Origin: Flavobacterium sp.
Lineage (GTDB): Bacteria; Bacteroidota; Bacteroidia; Flavobacteriales; Flavobacteriaceae
Assembly: GCF_030146175.1 (NCBI RefSeq)
Contig: NZ_JASLCE010000019.1
Location: forward strand, 1-49,291
Length of the DNA stretch: 49,291 bases
Direction of reading: 5' to 3'
The notes below the pieces were generated by a model, which did not search any database, was not told where the DNA came from, and saw only the letters and a list, made by a program, of their open reading frames with translations. This document shows positions 41,695 to 49,291 of this stretch, in pieces; within the stretch, counting starts at the first letter, position 1; every line of letters starts with the position of its first letter. A program made the position numbers and the translations under genes.

Positions 41695-41712
41695 TAAATC
41701 AATCTGCGGTTA

Positions 41713-44004
41713 ATGAAAAAAATATTATATAGCATCCTTGCACTACTGTTTGTAACTCCTTTTTTTGCACAACAAAACCAACTTTGGAGAGGCTTTTTTT
41801 CGTTTGCCGAGGTAACGGATATTGCGGCAACTCCTATAAGGGTTTTTGCGACTTCAGAAAATGCGGTTTTTTCAAAAAGCCTGGTAACGAATGAATTAAA
41901 AACCACAACGTCTATTAATGGATTTAAAGCCGAAACCATTACGGCTATGCATTTTAGTGTTACCAAGAATAAGACGTTTGTAGGAAATGATAATGGTTTA
42001 TTGCTGGTTGTTAACGAGGCAGACGGAAGTGTGTTTAATGTAGTGGATATCGTAAATAAACCATCAATAGCACCGAACAAGAAAAAAATCAATCATCTTT
42101 ACGAAAGCGATGGTAAGCTGTATATCTCCTGCGATTTCGGACTTTGCGTGTACAATCTGGCTACGATGGAGTTCGGAGATACCTATTTTATTGGGCCTAC
42201 AGGTCAGGAAGTTGAAGTGTTGCAAACCACGGTTTATAATGGTATGATTTACGCGGTAACCCGGAATAACGGAATTCGTCGGGCGAGCGTGGCCAATCCG
42301 AATCTGATCGATTTTTCCCAATGGCAGGAATTTGATGCCGGAACGTGGTTGGGAGCGGTAACATTCAATAACCGACTGTTGTTAGCGAATACCAATAACC
42401 GAATTTATAGTTATACGAATGCCGCTATTCAGGAAGTGTATGCGACCATGCAACAGGCTGTGGATTTTAAGAGTTTTAACGACCGACTGGTATATACATC
42501 GGCAAATCATGTCTATGTGTTTGATCCGGCGATGGTTTTATTGGCGCATATCACCCAAATACCGGATATCGTTACCACATTTACCTGTGGCGTAGCGACG
42601 GGGAATAATATTTTTATCGGGACTAAAGATAAAGGGATGTTTAGTACGACTACAACCAACAGTATGACATTCCAGAATAATACTCCCGACGGACCGGTTC
42701 GGAATAAAATCTTTTCCCTAAAAAAGGCACCTAGTGCGCTTTGGGCACTTTACGGAGATTACGACCGGTATTATAATCCGTATCCATTGGACGCCTACGG
42801 TATCAGTAAATTTAAAGAAAGCAGTGGTTGGTCGTTGATTCCGTATGAAGAGTTAAGCGGTGCGAAATCACTCAGTAGGGTGGCACTCAATCCGAATAAT
42901 GAAAATCAGGTGTTTGTGAGTTCGTATTATTCCGGGCTTTTGAAAATTGAAAATGATGCATTGGTTACACTTTATACACAGCTGAATACCGGTAATAACG
43001 GACTGGAATCGTTGCCGCCGCCTAATAATAATGATATCCGTATCAATGGTCCTGCTTTCGACCGAAGAGGAAATCTTTGGATGACCAATAGTTTGGTGGC
43101 AAAAGGACTCAAAGTGCTTCGTGCCGATAATCAATGGGTGTCTTATGACTTGTCTAATGTAACCGTACAGCCGGAAACCAATAGCTACGGACCGCTGATT
43201 GTAGATAAAAACAATACCAAGTGGATTCCGTCGGTAAGTAATGGATTAATCGGGTTTAACGAAAACTATGGAAATAAGTTTATTACAATCAAGAGTGGTA
43301 CCGATAGCGGAAATCTGGCCGATAACGATGTTAGAACGGTTGCGGTTGATACCCGAAATCAGCTTTGGATCGGAACGAATAAAGGATTGCGGATTTTACC
43401 GAGTGTGGATCGTTTTTTAACCGAAACCAGTTTAACAACAAATGCCATTATCATCTTGGAAGACGGTTTGGCGCAGGAACTTTTTTACCAACAGGTAATC
43501 CTGGATATTGCAGTCGACGGATCAAATAACAAATGGTTGTCCATTGCCGGTGGAGGTGTCTTTCAGGTATCGCCAAACGGACAGAGCGTATTGCATAAAT
43601 TTACAAAGGAGAATTCCCCTTTGCCGAGTAATAATATCAACGATATTGAAATTGATGGTGTTACCGGGGAAGTGTTTTTTGCGACCGATAAAGGATTGGT
43701 TTCGTTTCAGGGAACGGCAACGAAGGCTAATGAAAATCTGAATAATGTATATGTATTCCCGAATCCGGTACGTCCCGGATTTGAAGGCGATGTAAACATT
43801 AGCGGACTAATCGATAAGGCGAATGTGAAAATTACCGATATCGAAGGAAATCTGGTATACGAAACGACGTCACAAGGTGGAACGATTACATGGGATACGC
43901 GGGCATTCGGAAAATATAAAGTAGCTTCCGGGGTTTATATGATCTTTATCTCATCGGAAGACGGTTCCGAAACCAAAGTCAAAAAAGTAATGGTGATTCG
44001 TTAA
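41713..44004 (+). CDS. porZ: PorZ-like type IX secretion system protein (two beta-propellers plus CTD)
   Basis: 763 residues, close to PorZ of Porphyromonas (about 780). A signal peptide (1-19, FFAQ) precedes two seven-bladed propellers built of repeats such as VNEADGSVFNVVD, GMIYAVTRNNGIRRA and NQLWIGTNKGLRIL. The end is a type A sorting domain (NNVYVFPNPVRPG ... GNLVYETTSQGG ... GVYMIFISSEDGSETKVKKVMV). PorZ is part of the surface attachment complex that processes secreted proteins. It lies 27 bases before recO. The neighbour order porZ-recO is, to my memory, common in Flavobacteriaceae. Confidence 0.85.
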   Translation: MKKILYSILALLFVTPFFAQQNQLWRGFFSFAEVTDIAATPIRVFATSENAVFSKSLVTNELKTTTSINGFKAETITAMHFSVTKNKTFVGNDNGLLLVVNEADGSVFNVVDIVNKPSIAPNKKKINHLYESDGKLYISCDFGLCVYNLATMEFGDTYFIGPTGQEVEVLQTTVYNGMIYAVTRNNGIRRASVANPNLIDFSQWQEFDAGTWLGAVTFNNRLLLANTNNRIYSYTNAAIQEVYATMQQAVDFKSFNDRLVYTSANHVYVFDPAMVLLAHITQIPDIVTTFTCGVATGNNIFIGTKDKGMFSTTTTNSMTFQNNTPDGPVRNKIFSLKKAPSALWALYGDYDRYYNPYPLDAYGISKFKESSGWSLIPYEELSGAKSLSRVALNPNNENQVFVSSYYSGLLKIENDALVTLYTQLNTGNNGLESLPPPNNNDIRINGPAFDRRGNLWMTNSLVAKGLKVLRADNQWVSYDLSNVTVQPETNSYGPLIVDKNNTKWIPSVSNGLIGFNENYGNKFITIKSGTDSGNLADNDVRTVAVDTRNQLWIGTNKGLRILPSVDRFLTETSLTTNAIIILEDGLAQELFYQQVILDIAVDGSNNKWLSIAGGGVFQVSPNGQSVLHKFTKENSPLPSNNINDIEIDGVTGEVFFATDKGLVSFQGTATKANENLNNVYVFPNPVRPGFEGDVNISGLIDKANVKITDIEGNLVYETTSQGGTITWDTRAFGKYKVASGVYMIFISSEDGSETKVKKVMVIR

Positions 44005-44031
44005 TCCGATCGGAAAATTCCAATAATTAAG

Positions 44032-44745
44032 ATGCTTGTCAAAACAAAAGCAATTGTACTTAGTTCTATTCGATTTCAGGAAAAAAGCCTGATTGTAAAA
44101 TGCTTTACCCAATCGGATGGCCTAAAATCTTATTTTGTACAAAGTGCCTTTTCCGGAAAAAAGAGCAATCAGAAAATTGCCTATTTCCAACCGCTTACCT
44201 TACTGGAAATTGAAGCCAGTCATAAAAATAAAGGAACTCTCGAACGGTTTAAAGAAGTAAAACTGGCAACACCTTATACGTCGGTTAATGTCGATGTGGT
44301 GAAAAGTACCATTGTGATTTTTATCTCCGAAATGTTGCATAATTGTATCCGGGAAGAAGAGCAGAACGAAAACCTGTTTGCGTTTCTGGAAACCGCTTTG
44401 CTTTGGCTGGATACGCATGACGAGGTGGCCAATTTTCACCTGATGCTTTTAATGGAAATCACCAAATTCCTCGGGTTTTATCCGGATGTTTCCAACGACG
44501 AACATGCCTTTTTTGAAATGACTGAAGGGATGTTCGTGCCTTTTCACGGAATTACCTGTCTGACGGAACACGAAACACTGTTGTTTAAGAAGCTAAAGGA
44601 GCTGAAGTTTGATAGTAATCAAAAGATTTTTAACGGAAAAGAACGACAAATACTACTCAAAATACTACTCGATTATTACGCCTTTCATTTCGACGGATTT
44701 AAAAAACCACGATCACTGGAAGTACTCAAAGAAGTTTTTCAGTAA
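44032..44745 (+). CDS. recO: DNA repair protein RecO
   Basis: 237 residues. The N-terminal OB fold (KTKAIVLSSIRFQEKSLIVKCFTQSDGLKSYFVQSA) is followed by the helical RecO C-terminal domain. RecO loads RecA together with RecR in recombinational repair. It probably shares the porZ transcript (27-base gap) and precedes ileS by 103 bases. The zinc-binding cysteines known from some RecO proteins are not obvious here (only three cysteines in total after residue 30). Confidence 0.92.
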   Translation: MLVKTKAIVLSSIRFQEKSLIVKCFTQSDGLKSYFVQSAFSGKKSNQKIAYFQPLTLLEIEASHKNKGTLERFKEVKLATPYTSVNVDVVKSTIVIFISEMLHNCIREEEQNENLFAFLETALLWLDTHDEVANFHLMLLMEITKFLGFYPDVSNDEHAFFEMTEGMFVPFHGITCLTEHETLLFKKLKELKFDSNQKIFNGKERQILLKILLDYYAFHFDGFKKPRSLEVLKEVFQ

Positions 44746-44848
44746 AAAACAACAAAAAGTCTTTGTAAACCATCTATTTTCTAATTGTCTTAACTAAGAA
44801 TTATTCAAAAATCCTTACTTTCGCAAATTGATTAGAAAAAACGATAAA

Positions 44849-47800
44849 ATGAGTACGAAATTTACTGAATACAAAGGACTTGATTTGCCAACAGTAGCAT
44901 CTGAAGTGCTTGAATTTTGGAAAAAACAGAACATCTTTGAACAGAGTATTACTTCCCGTGAAGGAAACCAGCCGTTTGTGTTTTTCGAAGGACCGCCATC
45001 GGCAAATGGTCTTCCCGGAATTCACCACGTAATGGCGCGCTCCATTAAAGATATTTTTTGTCGTTATAAAACTCAGAAAGGATACCAGGTAAAACGTAAG
45101 GCCGGATGGGATACGCATGGATTGCCGGTAGAGTTGGGAACCGAAAAAGAATTGGGAATTACCAAAGAAGATATCGGAACCAAAATCACCGTAGCCGAAT
45201 ACAACGAAGCGTGTAAGCGAACCGTGATGCGCTATACGGATGTATGGAACGACCTGACTGAAAAAATGGGATATTGGGTGGATATGGAAAATCCGTATAT
45301 CACCTACAAATCCAAATATATGGAAACCGTTTGGTGGCTTTTAAAACAGATCTACAATAAAGAGTTGTTGTACAAAGGATACACCATTCAGCCGTACTCG
45401 CCAAAAGCCGGAACCGGATTGAGCTCGCATGAAGTGAACCAGCCGGGAAGTTACCGTGATGTGACCGACACGACTATAGTGGCGCAGTTTAAAGCGATCG
45501 ATGTAACATTGCCGGAAGCCTTACAAGGTTTCGGAGTGGTGCACTTTTTAGCATGGACAACCACACCATGGACGTTACCGTCGAATACCGCGTTAACCGT
45601 TGGTCCGAAAATCGATTATGTATTGGTGAAAACGTTTAACCAGTATACGTTCGAGCCAATCAATGTGGTATTGGCAAAACCGCTATTGGCAAAACAATTT
45701 GCCGGGAAATATTTCCTGTCTGAAAACGAAGAAGACTTTGCGAATTACAAAGCGGAAGATAAAAAAATACCGTATACCGTTTTAGCCGAAGTAAAAGGAG
45801 CGACGCTGGTAGGAACCCGCTACGAACAATTGCTGGACTACGCGTTACCGTATCAGAATCCGGAAAATGCATTCCGCGTGATTTCGGGTGATTTCGTAAC
45901 GACGGAAGACGGTACCGGAATCGTACATACGGCGCCTACATTTGGTGCAGACGATGCCAAGGTAGCAAAAGAAGCCACACCGGAAGTGCCGCCAATGTTG
46001 GTATTGGACGATGCCGGAAATCCGGTTCCTTTGGTAGACTTACAAGGTAAGTTTGTCAAACAAATGGGAACGGAAATGGGTGGTAAATACGTTAAAAACG
46101 AATATTATAACGACGGAGAAGCGCCGGAACGCTCGGTGGATGTCGAAATTGCGATCCACTTAAAAGAAGCAAACAAAGCCTTTAAAGTCGAAAAATATGT
46201 ACACAGTTATCCACACTGTTGGAGAACCGATAAACCGATCCTGTATTATCCGTTGGATTCCTGGTTTATCAAAGTAACCGAAGTAAAAGACCGTATGTTC
46301 GACCTAAACGAAACGATCAACTGGAAGCCAAAAGCAACCGGTGAGGGACGTTTCGGAAACTGGTTAAAAAATGCAAACGACTGGAATTTATCGCGTTCCC
46401 GTTATTGGGGTATTCCGTTGCCAATCTGGAGAACGGAAGATAAAACCGAAGAAATGCTTGTCGGTTCCGTCGAAGAACTATATACTGAAATTGAAAAAGC
46501 CATCGCTGCCGGAGTTCAGGATGAAAATCCGTTTAAAGGCTTTGTGATAGGTGATATGAGTGAAGCCAACTACGAGTTGGTGGATCTTCATAAAAACGTA
46601 GTGGATAACATTACGTTGGTATCGGCTAGTGGTAAACCGATGAAACGCGAAAGCGACCTGATCGACGTTTGGTTCGATAGTGGTGCGATGCCGTATGCAC
46701 AATGGCATTATCCGTTTGAAAATAAAGAATTGGTAGACGATCAGTTGGCGTTTCCAGCCGATTTTATCGCCGAAGGAGTCGATCAGACACGTGGATGGTT
46801 CTACACCTTACATGCTATCGCTACATTGGTATTTGATAAAGTAGCCTATAAAAACGTAGTTTCGAACGGGCTTGTATTAGATAAAAACGGACAAAAAATG
46901 TCCAAGCGATTGGGGAATGCAGTCGATCCGTTTGAAACGTTAAAAGAATACGGACCCGATGCGACCCGATGGTATATGATTGCAAACGCAAATCCGTGGG
47001 ATAACCTGAAATTTGATATCGAAGGTGTAGCGGAAGTGCGTCGTAAGTTCTTCGGAACACTATACAATACGTATTCTTTCTTTGCGTTATACGCTAACAT
47101 CGACGGATTTAGTTATACAGAAGCCGAAGTGCCGTTGGAAGAAAGACCGGAAATTGATCAGTGGATTCTTTCGGAATTAAATACGTTGATTAAAAATGTA
47201 GACGAATATTATGCCGATTACGAACCGACGAAAGCGGCGCGTGCTATATCCGATTTCGTTCAGGAAAACCTGAGTAACTGGTATGTGCGTCTTTGCAGAA
47301 GACGTTTCTGGAAAGGGGACTATGCGCAAGATAAGATTGCGGCGTATCAAACGTTATACAGTTGTTTGCTAACGGTAGCCAAATTAAGCGCACCGATTGC
47401 ACCGTTCTTTATGGACAAACTTTACAAAGATTTAACCCACGCAACACAGTCGGAAAATTACGATAGTGTACATTTGGCCGAGTTTCCGGTATACGTTGAA
47501 AACTTTGTTAATAAATCGTTGGAAAGCAAAATGCAGAAAGCACAAACCATTTCATCGTTGGTATTATCCCTGCGTAAAAAGGAAATGATTAAAGTGCGTC
47601 AACCGTTGCAAAAGGTAATGATTCCGGTGCTTGACGATGATCAACGTGCTGAAATCGAAGCGGTTTCCGACCTGATTAAAGCGGAAGTAAACGTGAAGGA
47701 AGTCGAGTTGTTGGACGATGCTTCCGGGGTATTGGTAAAACAAATCAAGCCAAACTTTAAAGCCTTAGGGCCGCGATTTGGTAAAGATATGGGGTTGATT

Positions 47801-48253
47801 TCTAAGGAGATACAGAATTTTTCTCAGGAGCAAATCAATCAATTGGAGAAAGAAGGGACGTTAACACTTGTTATATCAGAAAAAAGTGTTAATTTAACAA
47901 CTGAAGATGTTGAGATTTCTTCTCAGGATATCGAGGGTTGGCTGGTAGCAAATTCCGGTGGGATTACAGTGGCATTGGATATTACGATTTCCGATGAATT
48001 AAGAAAAGAAGGTATCGCCAGAGAATTAGTAAACCGTATCCAGAATATCCGTAAAGATTCGGGATTAGAAGTAACGGACAAAATTAAAGTGCATCTGCAA
48101 AAAGACCTGCAATTGGAAAATGCAGTCAGTAGCAATGAAGACTATATCAAAGCAGAAACGTTAACCGAAACTTTAATTTTTGAAGAACAACTCAACAATG
48201 GTATAGAAATTGAGTTTGATGACATTAAAACTAGAGTATTAATTTCAAAATAG
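44849..48253 (+). CDS. ileS: Isoleucyl-tRNA synthetase, type 2 (eukaryote-like), with GIHH in place of HIGH
   Basis: 1134 residues, the length of type 2 (IleS2) enzymes rather than the ~940 of the E. coli type. The ATG at 44849 is preferred to a TTG at 44828. GPPSANGLPGIHHVMAR places Gly57-Ile58-His59-His60 where class I enzymes have HIGH: first and third residues are exchanged. KMSKR is at 683-687 (GQKMSKRLGNAVDPFETL). The editing (CP1) domain keeps GTGIVHTAPTFGADD. Where many IleS2 proteins have a CxxC zinc pair before DVWFDSGAMP, this one reads SASGKP (592-597). It attaches isoleucine to tRNA-Ile. The next gene follows after 9 bases. Confidence 0.96.
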   Translation: MSTKFTEYKGLDLPTVASEVLEFWKKQNIFEQSITSREGNQPFVFFEGPPSANGLPGIHHVMARSIKDIFCRYKTQKGYQVKRKAGWDTHGLPVELGTEKELGITKEDIGTKITVAEYNEACKRTVMRYTDVWNDLTEKMGYWVDMENPYITYKSKYMETVWWLLKQIYNKELLYKGYTIQPYSPKAGTGLSSHEVNQPGSYRDVTDTTIVAQFKAIDVTLPEALQGFGVVHFLAWTTTPWTLPSNTALTVGPKIDYVLVKTFNQYTFEPINVVLAKPLLAKQFAGKYFLSENEEDFANYKAEDKKIPYTVLAEVKGATLVGTRYEQLLDYALPYQNPENAFRVISGDFVTTEDGTGIVHTAPTFGADDAKVAKEATPEVPPMLVLDDAGNPVPLVDLQGKFVKQMGTEMGGKYVKNEYYNDGEAPERSVDVEIAIHLKEANKAFKVEKYVHSYPHCWRTDKPILYYPLDSWFIKVTEVKDRMFDLNETINWKPKATGEGRFGNWLKNANDWNLSRSRYWGIPLPIWRTEDKTEEMLVGSVEELYTEIEKAIAAGVQDENPFKGFVIGDMSEANYELVDLHKNVVDNITLVSASGKPMKRESDLIDVWFDSGAMPYAQWHYPFENKELVDDQLAFPADFIAEGVDQTRGWFYTLHAIATLVFDKVAYKNVVSNGLVLDKNGQKMSKRLGNAVDPFETLKEYGPDATRWYMIANANPWDNLKFDIEGVAEVRRKFFGTLYNTYSFFALYANIDGFSYTEAEVPLEERPEIDQWILSELNTLIKNVDEYYADYEPTKAARAISDFVQENLSNWYVRLCRRRFWKGDYAQDKIAAYQTLYSCLLTVAKLSAPIAPFFMDKLYKDLTHATQSENYDSVHLAEFPVYVENFVNKSLESKMQKAQTISSLVLSLRKKEMIKVRQPLQKVMIPVLDDDQRAEIEAVSDLIKAEVNVKEVELLDDASGVLVKQIKPNFKALGPRFGKDMGLISKEIQNFSQEQINQLEKEGTLTLVISEKSVNLTTEDVEISSQDIEGWLVANSGGITVALDITISDELRKEGIARELVNRIQNIRKDSGLEVTDKIKVHLQKDLQLENAVSSNEDYIKAETLTETLIFEEQLNNGIEIEFDDIKTRVLISK

Positions 48254-48262
48254 AAAGAAATT

Positions 48263-48643
48263 ATGGTGGATGAAAAAATAAGATATTCCGACGCTGATTT
48301 AGCCGAGTTCAGAGAGATCATCTTAAAGAAAATGGAAAAAGCAAAAGCCGATTTGGATCTGATTAAAAGTGCGTATCTGAATGACCTGAATAATGGTACT
48401 GATGATACATCACCAACATTCAAAGCCTTTGAGGAAGGAAGCGAGACCATGTCGAAAGAGGCAAACTCTCAGTTGGCGATCCGTCAGGAAAAGTTTATCA
48501 GGGATTTAAAAAATGCATTAATCCGAATTGAAAACAAAACCTATGGTATCTGTAAAGTTACCGGAAAATTAATAAGTAAAGAAAGATTAAAACTCGTTCC
48601 GCATGCGACGATGAGTATCGAAGCGAAAAATTTACAACGTTAA
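48263..48643 (+). CDS. DksA/TraR-family protein with a degenerate zinc finger
   Basis: 126 residues. Two long N-terminal helices form the DksA coiled coil (LAEFREIILKKMEKAKADLDLIK and SQLAIRQEKFIRDLKNALIRIE, split here by an acidic loop GTDDTSP), followed by the finger YGICKVTGKLISKERLKLVPHATMSIEAK. Of the four cysteines of classical DksA, only Cys97 remains; the other positions are Thr100, Ser118 and Ala121. DksA binds the RNA polymerase secondary channel and works with ppGpp. Only nine bases separate it from ileS, so they are probably co-transcribed. Confidence 0.9.
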   Translation: MVDEKIRYSDADLAEFREIILKKMEKAKADLDLIKSAYLNDLNNGTDDTSPTFKAFEEGSETMSKEANSQLAIRQEKFIRDLKNALIRIENKTYGICKVTGKLISKERLKLVPHATMSIEAKNLQR

Positions 48644-48661
48644 TCTTTTCAAAATATCTCG

Positions 48662-48686
48662 AAAACGCTCCGTAAGGAGCGTTTTT
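48662..48686 (+). terminator. Terminator after the dksA-like gene
   Basis: Stem AAAACGCTCC / GGAGCGTTTT with a four-base loop GTAA and T run, 19 bases after the stop. Confidence 0.88.
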
Positions 48687-48701
48687 ATTATATAATTCTT
48701 T

Positions 48702-48709
48702 TATTTTTG
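48702..48709 (+). promoter_or_regulatory. Candidate -7 box of lspA
   Basis: TATTTTTG, an exact TAnnTTTG match 17 bases before the lspA ATG and just after the preceding terminator. Confidence 0.5.
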
Positions 48710-48726
48710 CTGTCAAATTATTGAAA

Positions 48727-49291
48727 ATGTCTTTACGAAAAGCTTATTTGTTAGTAATACTGGTCCTTGTTGTTGATCAGCTTTCTAAAATCTATATCAA
48801 AACCAATTTCGCGCTCAACGATGAAGTCTATGTTTTTGAGTGGTTCCGTATTCATTTTATCGAAAATGAAGGAATGGCATGGGGTGTCGAAATACCCGGA
48901 GCCTACGGTAAACTGTTTCTAACCTTATTCCGAATTGTAGCCGTTTGCGGAATCGGATACTGGTTATATGATTCGGTAAAGAAAAAATGTTCCAACTACC
49001 TGATCGTAGCGGTGGCATTAATTCTGGCCGGTGCTTTTGGCAATATTATTGACTCGGTTTTTTATGGCGTGATCTTTAACGACAGTATTCATGAACCGGC
49101 AACTTTATTTGCTTCCAATCCGTACGGAACCTGGTTCCACGGAAAAGTGGTCGATATGTTGTATTTCCCAATATGGGAAGGTAACCTGCCAAAATGGTTA
49201 CCGCTTTGGGGAGGTAAACACTTTACCTTTTTTAATGCGATTTTTAACGTAGCCGATATGGCGATATCCGTAGCGGTAGGAATGCTGATTG
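48727..49291 (+). CDS. lspA: Lipoprotein signal peptidase (LspA), 3' end outside window
   Basis: 188 codons are visible; the stop codon lies beyond the edge. It is an integral inner-membrane aspartic protease that removes signal peptides from the lipoproteins, of which this window encodes at least seven. Catalytic aspartates are Asp109 in GNIIDS and Asp177 in NVADMAI; Asp17 in VVDQLSK and GxAWG-like NEGMAWG are conserved. The segment between the two catalytic motifs (about residues 114-165) is longer than in E. coli, as in other Bacteroidota. Confidence 0.95.
   Translation, partial: MSLRKAYLLVILVLVVDQLSKIYIKTNFALNDEVYVFEWFRIHFIENEGMAWGVEIPGAYGKLFLTLFRIVAVCGIGYWLYDSVKKKCSNYLIVAVALILAGAFGNIIDSVFYGVIFNDSIHEPATLFASNPYGTWFHGKVVDMLYFPIWEGNLPKWLPLWGGKHFTFFNAIFNVADMAISVAVGMLI

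Overview
The window looks like a stretch of core chromosome from a Flavobacteriaceae member, most likely Flavobacterium or a close relative. The base composition is moderately AT-rich. At least fifteen genes carry the flavobacterial -7 box TAnnTTTG just upstream. There are many Bacteroidota-style lipoproteins, a TonB-dependent receptor with a carboxypeptidase-regulatory N-terminus, a PorZ-like type IX secretion protein, a GH92 mannosidase and the Bat (Bacteroides aerotolerance) operon. I see no rRNA, tRNA, prophage, insertion sequence or CRISPR array. All genus-level assignments are inference from gene content, not from a marker comparison.

Layout. 1-665 is the 3' end of an OmpA-family gene. 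666-1333 is the only long gene-free stretch and holds a tandemly duplicated ~287-bp unit built from two kinds of hairpin. 1334-6168 (minus) is a three-gene operon: TonB-dependent receptor, anchor-J lipoprotein and DUF5689 lipoprotein. It diverges from a secreted endonuclease/exonuclease/phosphatase gene at 6307-7413. 7480-9683 encodes 3-hydroxyanthranilate dioxygenase and an antiquitin-type (ALDH7) dehydrogenase. 9827-13070 (minus) holds an outer-membrane protein and an SDR / AlbA-domain / metallophosphatase operon. 13242-22174 is a complete moxR-DUF58-X-batA-batB-batC-batD-batE operon. 22358-24541 has two paralogous lipoproteins on either side of cvpA, followed by a small conserved gene and pheS. 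26564-29377 is a GH92 enzyme. 29456-41503 is a mosaic of housekeeping genes (a TerC/Alx-like gene, gpsA, an Fe-alcohol dehydrogenase, yicC-gmk-nadD, an ArsC-like gene with a DMT exporter, DinB, cystathionine gamma-synthase) and unknown lipoproteins. 41713-49291 is porZ-recO-ileS-dksA-like-lspA; lspA is cut by the window end.

How the genes relate. The Bat operon encodes an ATPase, a DUF58 protein, membrane-anchored von Willebrand A proteins and TPR proteins that probably act as one envelope complex. The receptor/DUF5689/EEP locus looks like a surface uptake and degradation system, possibly for nucleic acid or phosphodiesters. YicC, guanylate kinase and NadD form a nucleotide/RNA housekeeping operon. 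PorZ, and possibly the OmpA fragment, belong to type IX secretion.

Most notable observations: (1) the isoleucyl-tRNA synthetase has its class I HIGH signature rewritten as GIHH (swapped first and third residues), in a eukaryote-like type 2 enzyme; (2) a dispersed hairpin repeat occurs five times, each time between convergent gene ends; (3) the companion CCAATTGG-centred hairpins at 713-1312 show compensatory base-pair changes, as if the structure is under selection; (4) the divergent TonB-receptor/DUF5689/EEP locus.
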